Shown: positions 25,501 to 40,500, numbered from the stretch's first letter. The stretch is DNA of 64,000 nt from Hippopus hippopus (GCA_946811185.2 OX328097.1:56387063-56451062), one strand, 5' to 3'. Notes: a model not told the origin generated them from the sequence alone. Numbers and translations: made by a program.

Positions 25501-28500
25501 ATCAGCTTGAAAGTTTCATTTGAGTTATTCAGCAGGATAAGGATTAATGCATCACAATGACACAATTTTAGAATGGTCCAAATTGAAAGCATTAGCCTAT
25601 TTCCAAAAGTGAAACCCCTTAAGATAAAGGACATTTAGACCTATAATCAGGACCACCAAATTCAATAGCATCATATATGAACCATACTCAAATGCAGTCA
25701 TCTGCTCTAACAGAGGCACATTTCATTGCAGTGCAGTATCTATTAAGTATTAAGGCATTCATTTCTTATTTTCTTTTTCCCTAATGGGTTAATTAATGAT
25801 TTGGCTTCATAAAAGGCAATCTATAGGTTACAATAATACTGTACTGTCTTATGAGACGCGTTCATTTTCTAACCATATAAGCACAAGAGTGCTCAAAGAG
25901 AGGTAACTCTATAAGACTGTTGATAATAAGTATTGAAGGTGGCTCAATGTTGGAATTTGTCTTTCATAGGGTTGAAACATTTTTGTCACAGTATTTTCAA
26001 ATGCTTTTCCTCTTAGGTTTGTTTAATCTCAGGATTGTTTGGTAAAATGCTAAAACATGTAAGAGCTAGTACTTACTGGTCTATAATATGAGGCACACAG
26101 TTCAAACAAAATTCCTGTAAAACAGAGAGAAAAAACACAATACAGCATTCATCAACATAACATTTTTCAAGCTGATTAAAGAAAATTTCTTCACAGACAA
26201 TCAAGTAGTACCGACTTTGAAGACATCCTTGTAAAGTTATGAAATCACTATGAGTAAGGGTGTAACACACTTGAAAACACTGAGGCAGAGAAAATATTGC
26301 ATGTTAACAGCATTTTCTCCATTCATTTCAATATTTCCATAAGCTTTCTTCTTCAAGGTTAATAAAATACAAGATTACTTGATAAAGCATTAATACTATA
26401 CCACACAATCCCAAGTTTTAAAGAGCCTGAAGGAGATGGCTTTCATTGTGGGAAAAGGAGAAAATGCTGAGTAACCAGGATTTTCTCCTTTTTCAACCAT
26501 GTTTTCTGCCTTACTAAAGAGATACCTTTATTTTAGCCACTTATGATTTGTCATCTGCTAATGCATTTAATTAGGATGGGTAAAAAATTTTGTCATTTGG
26601 TAAAGAGTTAAGTGGTGATTTAAAAATTAAGCAGAAGTTGAAGGAATGATCAAACTAGAAAATGAAAATTACACACCTATATTGTTACCAACGGAATTGG
26701 TTCTGAAGAACACTTCGGCATGTTGATATGTATCCATTAAATCACCAACCTGAAAATAAAAACAAACAAAATCCATCATCAGGAGATAATACCTTTCAGG
26801 AAGATCATAATGACCAAAAGACTTTAAATATATCCTTGAATGTTTACCACACAATCCCTACCTTTAATGACAAAGAAGGCTTTTGACCTGGTAACCAACA
26901 TTTTCTACTTTTAACACGTTTCCTAACCTTCCAAAAATGAATTTTAACTTTGAGTCACATTTATTTTGTCTGGTGCAAATGCTTTCAATTTGGACAAGTG
27001 TACAGTTGTGCCATTTGGCAAAGAATTAACCTATTACCACATGATAAGATTTAATAAGATAATACTTAATTCTTGCAGATATATAGGATCTGACATGAGT
27101 TGGTGTTTGAGATAAAACTTAATTAAACAAGTCTAGGGAAAATGTTATTAAGCGAGCATTTGGCGAGCTTAATAACATTTTTTCTTGACACGTTTGATAA
27201 AATTTTATCTCAAACGCCAACAAATGTCAGATTCTTTTTATCATATAACAGTGTTTCACAAGTTACAGATCAGAAGATGCAAAACCATCAAAAGATGCAC
27301 CCGCTGTAATATCCATAAAACCCATTCACTTCTTTGTAATACATACAAAAATGACGTCAAAAATTGTCAAACAATTGTGATATCAACATGTATAAGATAA
27401 GAAAAATTTGTAATGGGTATATTACACTGAAAACAAGTGAGGTTATGTGATAAACTGACAGCATTTGCAGATGACAAACTTAATGCTGCTAAATGTTGGT
27501 ATTTTCTTTTGAAAATTAATAAAATATCGTGGGAAAATGAGAAAATGTTGCTTACCAGCATTTTCTCCTTTTTCTATGATGTTTCTTTCACCTCAGGATT
27601 TTTATTAAGGAGCCTATATAGGATTGTTTTGTAAAGGGTAGAAGCTTCCAAACAAGGAAGGCTTTTGCCAAGTCAAGTTTTGAAGTCAGTAAATGATATG
27701 TAATTTGGAAATTTTGAAAAAAAATCCCAGCTCTTACACACTCTTTTCAAGAGTTGATGATGGTCAATGCAATAAGATTCGTTTCTTCTCTCACTTTTGA
27801 ATATTGTGTTGACAATATTTATTAGCAAAAGCAGCCAACTGCTTGGAAAAAACTCAAAAGAATGGCATAAGAGCAAATATGGACCAAGATTGGAACATAT
27901 TGTAGAGTAGCCATGGTTTAACCCATCACAAGCAATTCTGCAATTTAACAACCCTGAGTGAGCAAGCATCTAAATACAGGGGTAAAAGTTAAAAAATCTG
28001 AAAATACTGAAAATTGAGCTGGGGGCCTGGGGGCCGCTAGGGCCCCTGGTGGGTCCAGGGCAATGCCCTGGCCAGGGGTCCAGGGGGCCGGAGGCCCCCG
28101 GAAGCTCCTGAGATTTAGCTATTTTATAAGCATCAAATTCCTCTGATGAGATCCAGTTTTAGCATTTTAAAGTTGAAAAAATCTTGAAACAAATGAAAGA
28201 TACGATATGCTAAAACCTAAGAAAATCTCAAAGTTTTTAGCACCCATGTTATTTTTGTCCTCTTTTATCTCCATTTTGTACACAGGACCTAATCAGATTA
28301 GCCCTACGTCAGTTTTGTATTTGAAAGTACAACAAGTATGAGAAAAGGACATATCTAGTATTTAATATTTGATTCATTAAAATGCAATCACATGTGCTAA
28401 ATTTCTGTCAAAAGAATAAAATCAAATCTGTCAAATAGGAAAACAACACTCTCTTTAAGAATGGCTAATTTATCAGGGAGAATGTGACAGAGTGTGCTGT

Positions 28501-31500
28501 GCATTTTCTAGCTTGAGCTTTTTGTACCCTTTGGTAACTGGAGTTTGGGGTACACAAACAAGGATGGGGGTTCAGATCTAAACTACATAATTTCATTAAA
28601 ATATCAAGTTTTAATGACAGCCTATTAAAAGATATACTGTTTTCATGTGACATGCGCAAACAAGATTTTATAGATAGATCTACATGTTCACAGTTAAAAG
28701 CTCTTCAAACACTTTAAGAACCTTTCCTAAAATGTGCAAACATTTTTGGCAAAATCAATTCTAATGTTTGCTAAAACAAGCAGGTAAGTGATATACCATG
28801 GAACTGGTCCAATTCCTGTAAAAAATCTATCAAATCGGCGGTGTGGGGCAATCAGTTTAAATGCAAAATTTTATTATCACTTTGTAACCGGAAGAGCAAA
28901 CCAACTAGCTATTGGTTGTACAATCGGTTTCTCCAATGAACTGAGAATGCCTTTTTGCTTTCAATACTTTGACAATTTGTCTACATGATATTAAGTTTGT
29001 AAAGATGTGGTGTTTTGTACTTTAATTTTTTTTTACTTTATTTAATATCATTTATTTTGATCTTTATATTTTAATTTCCAAACTAGTTAAAAAAAATTCA
29101 GACATATTTCAAGCATTTGCAGACGACTCCCCCCCCCCACCCGCTTTAGATCTATATTTTCATTTCATTAAACAACAATTTTTTCACTCATGACAAAATT
29201 TTAGATTCCACTTATTGTTTTATTCAGAGATTTGTGTAAATTCACTGTTTAAATTCATTATTAAAGATGAGAAGATAGTTTGAAGTCTCTCTGATCGGAC
29301 GATGCCACGCTGATCATGGTAGTGTCATGGGTTTTCACGTTTTTTTTGGTGATCAATTTTTCGTGTCAATTAATTTCTGGAGAAGTATTACCACATGATT
29401 TGACATCAGTTAGTCATTCTGAATAGCAGGTAACTTTAAAATCTGTCACTTTACACTAGATCAGAGGATTAACACCATTATTACGTTCTCGTAAATGACT
29501 CGCCAGCTTCATTAGATCACGCGCGTGTCCTTCACATTTTATACTGATCGTGTTTAGCCCATATTTCTGCCGGATGCGCACAAGCTAGGTTATATGAAGC
29601 TCTTGACGATAATTTCATGCGTCAGATTGACAATTAAGCAAATATTTTCAGCGTCAGACATGTCATTTCAAATTTCCAAGCGTCAAAACCCGGTCTCAGG
29701 AATAAGAATAAGAAACTAGCTGAGTTGTCGAGTTTTGACAAGACATCCATGGACAAAAATTTCTTTCTCATTTTTCCGGCAAATTTTCGTGTTTGTTATC
29801 ACTATATTGAATCCTAGAGTGTGATTAATATCAGTCAAAAAACCAAGCGCTACAAACCAGTATTCACGTCTCACGACCGAGCGAGCTTCGGTACCGACTG
29901 CAATCGATTCCGGGATTTCTCAAGAGCTAATCGCAATCGGAAGCCAAAACCAACTGACTTTCAACTACAGTCAATCATTGGCCCACCACTACAAATCAGA
30001 CTACAGTGTATGAATAAAACTTTTTCCCCTTTTTCGGTCGCTTCGGCATTTGAGTAGCACGTACTGTCAACTTCGGAAGATAGTTGCCGATCCCCAGCTC
30101 TGACATCCATTTGTTATTGAAAAGAACAAAGATAATTTAAACTGAGCCATCTTTCGCTAGCAAATAATCAAATTGCAGCCAATATTTGTCCCCTAAAACG
30201 AAGGGCTTTGTTAATGCTTTATTTTGTTTTAAAATCCTAGCGGCAAAAATGTTAAAGTCGGCAAACCGATCAAAACAATCAAAACACAGCCGCAACGTTT
30301 TGGACACGAACAATATAACATCATACAATAACCTTAGAACGTTCCGGTTCAGCATCTATATTTAGAATCGGGAAACCCTAAGCAAGAGTGAGTGACTGTA
30401 AACATTTCGGTGCAAATTATCCCCGAAATTACAAAGTTCTTTGAATTTCATTGTTTTTAGGGCGAGTGCGTTTGACGGGAGACATTACTGACCGAGATCA
30501 GCCCCGGACAAAGCAAATGCAGTGGGGCAATAAATTTTATTGATACGGCATCTGGAAATCTATTGACTTGCAATAGATACGAGATAAAGGGGTACCCCCC
30601 CCCCCCAAAAAAAATTTTTTTTTTCTCCTCGGATTTAAACGATTTGGAAAAATGACCTGGTCGGCCCCTGAAAATACGGAATTCCGTCACAATACGGAAA
30701 ACTTTTACCCCTGTAAATACATTATGGGAAAAAGAGAAAATACCAGTTACAAACATTTTCTCTTTTTCCCTCAATAGTTTCTATACTTTGAAAAAATTCT
30801 GAACACTGAAGGCACACTTGATTAGCTGTCTGCAAATAATATACTCAAGACTGCAAAATTTATGAAAGGGTGGAGTAAGTGACAGTAAATCTGAGTCTCA
30901 ATACACAACAGTTGTATTCAAAATTGAAGTAGAAATTATCAAGTACTTAAACAGATGGAAAATAGAATAAATTCATACAATTCAAGAAACTTACCCTCGT
31001 TGTAAAGGACCATGTTCTTTGTTCCCTGTCTACAGAGGCCACCTTTACAGTATGGATGTTACTTAATATCTGAAACAAATTTTTCAGAAAATAAGATGCA
31101 TCCCTAATAATGTTTTGAGAATTGTTCAGCTCGCAATTTCAGTGTGTTTAATAAATGATATTTTCCTAGAGAAATTGAAGGCTAATTTATGAAAAAAAAA
31201 AAAAGGTATAAAGATGTAACATATGATCACTTCAAATACAAGAATATATTTTCAGGTAAAATAAGACTTAAAACCACAAGTTCTTTCATAAGTTTTTTTT
31301 TTTTTAGCATTTGAAATTTTTTTCCTTTTTACAAAATCCAGGCTGACTATATATCATCTGTTTTTTGTGTAATAAGCTGCCAAAACAGCCTTACAACTGC
31401 AAGATCTTACAAGATCAAAGTGCACAATATCATTCTTTCTAATCCGATCTTGGATCTACACTATCAATAAAATCATCTTTTGTTGTTCTAAGCAGGTAAC

Positions 31501-34500
31501 AGGAAATTTGATACATCTTTTACCAAACAGTACCTCAGATTAACCTCCCTTAACTAGTAGGCTTTTGAGAACACCGTTAGAAAAGGAGAAAATACTGATA
31601 AACAGCGTTTTCTCCTTTTCCAACGATGTTTTTTTAAGTCATTCAAACACAAATTCCATAATTTGAACAATATTCAGTACCCGCTGCAAGTGCTGTCAGT
31701 TTGGACAAGTGAAAAACTTTGTCATTTGGTAAAGAGATATAAAACATGAACCACTTACATTCTGTCCATCAAAGAGACATATTCTGACATGTCTGCTGGT
31801 TACTTCCAGACCTGGACAAAAAGATATACTCCATCCTTAGATTGCTAAATATTTTTTTATCAAACTTCTCAGTCTGAGTCTTATGTTGAAAATTCAAGTG
31901 AGTGTTTATCAAAATAGCTCATAAAGTAACAGATGGTAGAAATCTGAAATGAGATTTGCCATTGTGTGGTCCAACCTTAATGTTGACTGTCAGAAAAATC
32001 ACCAAAAGTTTCTCGCTGCATACCAAGATTAATTGTAATCTGTATATGTATATCCTCATCAAAATATTACTTATAAATGTTTGTCTATACCACTGAAAGT
32101 TAGAAAACCTTATAGCACCTCTCACTACTTCTATTACATTTGTGGCCTTTGAAGATCAAGATCAGCTTGCACAAAAATGTGCAGTATGATCTTTGATCTA
32201 CAATGTCCACTCTGCCGAGACATTCTGAACAAGGCTAGTCTTGGAATTGCTATTATGAAGGTCTTAGTTCTAGAATGAAAATGCCTGTCGGATTAATTTT
32301 GGGCTATAGGGGTTCATGATATGAAAGAATGAAAGTGAATTACCTCCTCCTGGGACAGGAGGATCAGTATGATCTTTGATCTACAATGTCCACTTTGCCG
32401 AGATATTCTGAACAAGGCTAGTCTTGGAATTGCTATTATGAAGGTCTTAGTTCTAGAATGAAAATGCCTGTCAGATTAATTTTGGGCTATAGGGGTTCAT
32501 GATATGAAAGAATGAAAGTGAATTACCTCCTCCTGGGACAGGTATCTGTCTACAGCTTGTTACAGTTATCATTCTTTGATCTCTTGATAACCTCCCTTTG
32601 ATCTGTAAAATGATACATTGAAATATCAATAGAAAAAACATAAACCATGTAATTAGCTTCTGCTAAACCCAATTTTTCTTCCACTGTTCAAACAGAGTTA
32701 ACAAAACATCAGCATATAGCACACAAAGTTCTCACCTTGCCGGTACCTGGATCAAAGAACAAATCTTTGTAGGATAAGTTGGATGCACTGAGTTTTGGTA
32801 CCAAATAGTTCTTCATGGTATAAATGGTTTCTGAAACGAAAAAAAACCAACAAAACTATAGAGAAATTACCTGCAGCAAGCAACATTGTGTGGTATCTTG
32901 AAAACAAGTGGCTTCCAAAATTTCATTGGCGGAACACTGTTACCAAAAGTATCATATCATAAGAACAGGATATTAGGTCTAAATGGGAACATAATAAGCT
33001 TTTGTTATGATATTTCAGCTGTCTGTCAATGGATGAGTTTCTAGAGATTATTCTGTATTATTACGACAAAGTTACAGTGGAACTACCCATACAGTTATAT
33101 AGTACTGTAACAATGACTGTCACCTTGTTTTCTTCCCAGTCTCTACATACAGTTTTCAATCTTATAAGCCCTAGCCTACATTTCTCAATTGTTTCTCAAA
33201 GGACAAGTGTTTAGAAGCATACAAATGAAACACATTTGCAGATGATATGTCAATGCTTATACAATGAATGGAGCTGTTTTTCAACCCTTTACCACACAAT
33301 TCTGAGTTTTAACAACCCTTCAGTAATTTGAAACCATTTTGAGGAAAAAAGAAAATGTTAGTAATCAACATTTCCTCCTTTTTCCACAATGTTTTCTACC
33401 ATATCTGATACAATCCCATCATTTAAGTACCATTTCAGTTGTAGTCTGCTATTACTTTGAATTTGGTCCAATCTTAAATTTTGCTGTTTGGTAAAGAATT
33501 AAAGGGTAGAAAACATTGTGGGAATTTAATACTTAAACACTGGTTACCAGCATTTTCTCCTTTCCCAACAATGCTTTCAAAAGGTTTCTTCCTCACGGTT
33601 GTCAAAACATGGGATTGTGTAGTAAGAAATTAACCCTCTGCCAATAGACAAAGTTTGAGACTTGTCCATTTTGAAAGCCTTTTGAAAATAAAGACAAAAT
33701 GTGACTGAAATGATGGAGTATATCTTTAATAGTACAGAAAACAATGGTTACCAGTATTTTTGTCTAAAGTATTCTAACAACATATATCATACCATTGTTG
33801 AACTTCTGCCCCAATGTAGAAATCCTGAACCCTGAGGGGACAGCACCCATGGCATGGAGAACATCTGTAACACTTGTCTGAAATATTGAAAATTCTTGAC
33901 CATTTAAATCTCAACAAGGACTACAAATACATGGATCCGTGGAAATCGATATTTGACCAATCAGGTCACCGCATTTATTTTACCCGACATGCAGCCTTGT
34001 TGTCTACTATTTCGGCTCCCAAACAAACGACTGTTAACGTTGGAGAGGTGCGATAGTATTTATTTATTTTGTGTTTAAAACGTTTGAATTTAAGAGAAAG
34101 TTTAAAATATGTGCTTTTCGAATGTGTACCACTGACGTGAGATCATGCAGAGGCTGTAGACAAGTTTGAATTATGATAATGACTGAAAATGGGACATATG
34201 TAAAGAGTTCTGATCAGCGCTACATTACACAATGGATTAATTAATGCTACAGTTTTTTTCCACTATGAAAGATTCTGAAAGAGACACAAATGTTTTAAAC
34301 TGGAAAACAAAGGTAAAAATAGATCTATATGAAATACTAATAAAAAGACAATACGTTTTCTTGAATATCTAACTTTGTTCAATAACCTATGCACATGCAA
34401 AAAGTGGCACTTGTCATCAATGTTTCAGTTTGACGTTAATCTTAACCCTTGGTGCATGAAGAATATGCTGAATGTGTAGATATAGATCAGATTGCAAATT

Positions 34501-37500
34501 ACATGAAGTTAAGTCTTGGGTTTAAACTATCTAGTATGTACAATAAGCACATTGACGTGTAGCTCTTACTCTCTTCCCCAAGAGTAGATTTCAATTATAA
34601 AAAAGTCTGTACTGGTGGAAGTTCAGATCAATAGGCAACTTGTAAATTTTTCTTTTGACTTAGCCGTTTTAACCACATAAGCCTGAGTTTTAACAACCCT
34701 GAGAAAGACTGCTTTTGAAAGCCTTGCGGAAAAAGGAGAAAATACCAGTAACATTCATTTTCTCCTTTTCTCACAGTGTTTTGTGCTCTTTAAAAAAAAA
34801 ACAAATTTCAATTGTTGAGTCATTTACTTTGTTGTCTGCAATTGGTTTGAGTTTGGATTGTTCTAAAATTTTGTCATTTGGTGAAGAGTTAAATTGGATT
34901 AGCACATCTGCCATGTCAAAGGGTGTGTCGGTAAACTGTTAATTGACAGAAAGTGTGTTTGATTGCAAACCAATTTGCCGCTCTAATCAGCTTGACCACC
35001 CCTTGTCTTCAGCATATCTTAAGAACAGAACAGAACATTACTTTATTAACCCAAGTATAACATGTATACAATAAGGGTATATAACATAAGAATATGAATA
35101 AGGCAGATATAGAGAACAACCGGTAAGTGGCCATATATAGGGAGAATATGTTAATATGCACGTGAATTCGAGCGGGCCATGACATATCAGACTACAACAA
35201 TGCAATCTGAACATGATCCGCACAAATTCACCAGAATCGCATAATACATTTCCAACGAAAATTTGTTTGGGGAAGGAATCTTATACATATAATAAAATAA
35301 CCTGTGAAACAGAAAAAAAAAATAAGATTAAAAAAGAAAGAAATCACTGCGAGATGCACGCAACACACCGCACCTGATCCGGCCAATAAACCAGGTCACG
35401 TTCGGTCAAAGCGTGCAACTACCCGAGTATGTTTATATATAATTATAAACAATATCAGTAGACTCTGGAATGCGTAACGGTCATAATTGGGAGTTGTCGG
35501 CAGGGACGCGTGGAGTTCGGATTATCTTTCTACTGGTAAGTATGAAAAATTATGTTTATAGCACTGGAAATTGACCTGTTCCCCGTGTCGTACACTTTTT
35601 CTCACATCGCAATGAGACCGATCAATTTGGGAAGTATTGTGAAAAAAGGGTGGTATAGCTTAACTAGCTTTTTCTCCCTTTCTCCACCATGTTTCCCACT
35701 TTATCTGAGTTTAAACAATTTCGGCTTTAGTTCCTTTTTAATACTTAGATTTTATTTTCTCTCTCTAAAAAAAAACAAAGTGTTACTGAGGGAACTGTTA
35801 GGCTAGATAAATTTGTTCAAAATAATGTTCACAAAACGACCGATTCTTTTCAACTTTGGGGCACTTGATAAGAAAAAACAAACTACCGTCAATGATATTA
35901 ACAAGTTTGCTAATTGACGACACACTTAACGCATTATAAAATCATCAGACAACCCTTTTTCTCTTAACCTGATATTGAAATTTTTTATAAACTTACACCT
36001 CTCTGTAGAATCAGACAATCTATAAATTTTTTCGAAATGCTTGTAATTCAGTGTTAAACAATAAGTACCTTTAATTCTATTATTATGTGGCAAAACAGAG
36101 TTTTGTTGATGTGTTTTATTCTTTCTCATTGAAGTTTAAAACTTAGGTAAAACAAGTAGATCTGTAACATTCTTCACAGCCCCTGTAATTCACCCTTTTT
36201 GTACATATCTTTGTGTAAATTAGTTAAAGCATCTTTAAATTACTTATCGACAATTCATCATCGGCAGAAACATATGACAAAAAAATTTTTTTTCCGGAAT
36301 TTTATCGAGAGAAATAGTCATGACAGCATGATTTAAGTAGGGTATCTGCTATACTGTGTATGTATTTACTGCGGTAGTTTGGGAGCCCTTGGCAACAGTA
36401 ACCAAGGAATTCGGTTTATCTTATCATCACGGATCCATGTATTAGGTTCAAATTATAATGATTATACAGTGTATCTTTAAGTAACTTGAAACTTCAAAAC
36501 TAGTTCAACAACATGTGCACAGGAAATTTATGGTTAATGTGAAAGTTTGTCCAACAGGGCTGCAGACTGTAATTATCTGTTGACCGTTACCCTTTACCAC
36601 ACAATCCCACATTTCAAAAACCCTTCAAATGGCTTTTGAAAAAACACAGGGGAAAAGAGATAAATGCTATTGACCAGCATCTTTTTTTTCCCTTACACGG
36701 CTTTCTACTCTTTTAGACATAAAAACAACCATTTGAGGAATACCTGATTTGTTGTCTGCATCTGCTTTCGATATAGATGAGTCCAATATATTGTTGTCTG
36801 GTAAAGAGTTGGCCCTTTACCACACAATGCTGACTTTTAACAACCCTGAGAAAGAAGCCTTTTGAATACATTGTGGGAAATAGAGAAAATGCTGGTTCTC
36901 ATCATTTTCTCCTTTTCCCACAATTCTTTCTACCCTTCCCAAAAACAAATTCCAATTTTTGATTCACATTTTTGGTGAATCAGATAAATTCTGGGCTGGG
37001 ACTTATAAGTTGTCAACAATCACTACAAAAACCCTTTACCAATCGACAAAATTTTAGACTGGTCCAGATTGAAAGCGTTTGCAGATGACAGATTAAATGT
37101 GACTACAGAAACTGAAATGCCTCATATGAGGGGTAGACAACGTTGTGTGAAATGGAGAAAATGCTGGTTACCAGCATTTTCACCTTTTCCCACGATGTTT
37201 TCAAAAGCCTTTTTTGTCAGCGTCATTAAAATTCGGGATTTTTTGGTAAAGGGTTTAGACAGAAATGAATATTTCTCTTTTACATGATGAACTAGAGGCG
37301 CTTGAGCGCCTGTATCGCTCCACAGGCCTGATATTTCTATAATGGCGAATGGAAGTTTTTAACAATTATCATTCAATCCTGCATTTTAGCTCACTGAAGA
37401 AACAATTTGGTAGACAACCACCATAGGAACTTACCTGCAAAACAACAATGAAATCCAATGAATAGTTTTAGAGAAGAAATTTTTCAAAGATTTTACTTTA

Positions 37501-40500
37501 TACCATAAAAGGAAAATGAGTCTCCCATAAAAGCCATGTTTTTTGACAGATCTTTTTTTTTTTTAAGGAATTCTGTAAACCTGTATCTAAGGAACATTCC
37601 TGCAAAATAATAATGCTATCCAAATAGCGGTTTGGGAGGAGAAGATTTTTAAAGGTTTTTTTACTTTGGTTGCCATGGCAACCAGAATTCTTCATGGAAC
37701 ACAATTATTTGAAGGAATTTGAAAGAGGACCACCAAAGGAACATTCCTGTGAAATTTGGTAAAAATCCAGTCAATAGTTTCTGAGGAGAAGTTTTTTAAA
37801 GAAAAAGTTTACGGACGCACGCACGGACGAACGGACGGACGCACGCACGCACGCACGACGGACACAACGCCATGACAATAGCTCTCTGGCCTTCGGCCAG
37901 TGGAGCTAAAAATCTTTTTTTCAGAAATCAAGAAACCTACTTAGGCAAAGCATTTCCAAAACTCTTTGTCATAAGTATTTAACTACAAATCAAATACAAG
38001 TGTTTTGTAAAATGAATTGTTACATAAATAGCAAAGTACTGTAGACATGGTTATATATACGCCTGTCGAAAAATTTGTTAATTACCGATTACGGACATTT
38101 TGGACATTTTGAATATGGAGATGTTTGTGAATTCAAGACACTTGTTATTTGTTGGTATACTTGTGGTAAAATGTGCTAACAGAAAAGTTTGCAAATTTTG
38201 AATTTGCAATATCGCAAAAATTTCCACATCACAAAAACTTCCATTAATACAATAACTCATGAAACTCTGAATGAAAAAGTTGCAGATGACAACTCAAATG
38301 TGGCTCATATAATGGGATGTCATTGTGAAATGGCAGAAACACTACAAGAAAAGGAGAAAATGCTGTTTACCAGCATTTTCTCCCAATCTTTTCAGAAGCC
38401 TTCTACCTTAGGGCTGATGAAACATGGGATTGCGCAATTAAGGGTACAAGAAAGTCTACTGCAAATTTCTTTTTGGAAGTAATGACTTAACCCTTTCCCA
38501 AACAATCCCAAGATTTAATGGCCCTAGCTAAGACCGCTATTGAAAACATTGTGGGAAAAGGAGAAAAAGCTGGTATCCAGCATTTTCTCCTTTTCCCTCA
38601 ATGTTTTCTTTTTCAAATATACAGTCTGAATTTGTTGTTTGGTAGCTTTAACAATCTTATCAAATGATACTGATATTGTGTCCAAGCGAAGAAGCAGAAA
38701 GTGAAATTATTTCAAAGAGTCAGTCTTGAAATAATTTTAATATTGAATTTCACAGTAAAAGTAGAAAAATAGATCTGCTGACCCATCACCAGACAAAACA
38801 AACACATAAAACAGTTAAAGAAGTAGCGCAGCTCTTACAAAACATATGAGTCATGCACTGGCAAAACAGGGCTTAATGCATTTCTGTGATGCATTTTACC
38901 ATGCAAGTCATCATGTAATTCTGGATCCATAATATCCATTTTATCATATGAAGCATAAGGTAGAATGGTCCTTTGACAAGCAGAAAAAAAAATTCTGAAA
39001 AAGCAAAAGGTTTTGATCCAGAGTGCATAGACTGACCTAGGTTAATAGTTTTTGCAGATACATTAAACCCCCTTTTCACAGAGCATGGCTCACACACAGA
39101 GATGACTAGAGGTGGAGATTAGTTCAAAATGAGTATAAGTAAATTTGCATGATTAACTCTTTACCAAACAACGAAATTTTAGACTGGTCCAAATTCAAAA
39201 CATTTGCAGACGACTAATAAAATGACACACAAATGATGGGATTTATATAAGAAAGGATAAAAAACGTTGTAGGAAAAGGAGAAAATGCTGGTTACCAGAA
39301 TTTTCTCCTTTTCAGACAATGTTTTCAAATGTTTTTCACCTCACGGTCGTAAAAACTCAGGATTTCATGGTAAAGGGTTAACTCCCTTCCTGACAATAAA
39401 TCTTTAGACTTGTCTAAATCCAAACCAATGGCAGTCAACAAATGAAATGCCGCTTAACTTTTTACCAAACGACAAAATTTTAGACTGGTCCAAATTGAAA
39501 GCATTTGCAGACGACAAAATTAACACGACTCAAAAATTGAAGTTCATTCTGGGAGGGTAGAAAACATTGTGGGAAAAGGAGAAAATACTGGTTACCAGCA
39601 TTTTCTCCTTTTCCCACAATGTTTTCAAAAGGCTTCTTTTCCAAGGTCGTGAAAACCAGGAATTGTTTGGGAAAGGGTTAACTCTTTTCCAAAGGATAAA
39701 AATGTAGACTTGTCACAATTCAAAGCATTTGTAGGTGAAAATTTAAATATGGCTGAAATAATCAAATTTATCTTTGATAGCGTAGAAAACATTGTAGGAA
39801 AAGGACAAAATACTGGTTACCTGCATTTTCTCCTTTTCTCACTATTTTTTCAAAAGGTTTCTTTCTCAGGGTCGCTAAAACTTTGCATTGTGTCATAAGG
39901 GGTTAAAACATACAATTCTGCTATTGAAAATGGAGAAAATGTTACAGGAAGAGGAAAGAATGCCCATTACCAGCATGCACTGAATACATTATCAATACAT
40001 GTATTATTGATACATTATCCGACAATTCAAATAGGATTTTATTGGGAAAGCCTTACGCCTATCCTGGCAATGTACACATGTCTATATGCATAAAAAACCC
40101 ACAGCAAATGAGCTACTCATGCACAATAATCCACATTATACAGGTGTATGTTAATCATTTACATCAAAACATGCATATACACTTCACATAATGGCAGAAT
40201 TTACAGCCACTGAATGAAAATAACTTTCTTACATCCAAAGAAGATAACTTTTGAAACATTAATTTTTGGAGAAAAAAGCTTTGATGCTTGGTCTTCCACA
40301 TCGTTCAAAACTTATTTTCTGTGCCTTCATATATTTCTCCTTTGTAGTAAATGTGCTTATATTAGTTTTAAACTTTCTACTACACAAATCCCCAGTTTTA
40401 ACAACCTTGAGTAAAGGAAAGGAAAAAATACTGGTTACCAGCATTTTCTCCTTTTCCCAAAATGTTTTCTACTCTTTATCATTGAAGGACATATCCCATT

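Larger units (their letters stand above)
33930..36439 (-). mobile_element. Element E, copy 2 (inverted, enlarged to 2.5 kb by insertions)
   Basis: Same CATGGATCCGTGG ends and TA flanks as copy 1, in the opposite orientation. It contains two additional insertions absent from copy 1: a family A MITE at 34669-34892 and a retroposon-like segment at about 35030-35870. The decayed frame [20 protein letters not shown] lies at 35926-36020, minus strand. Confidence 0.92.
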
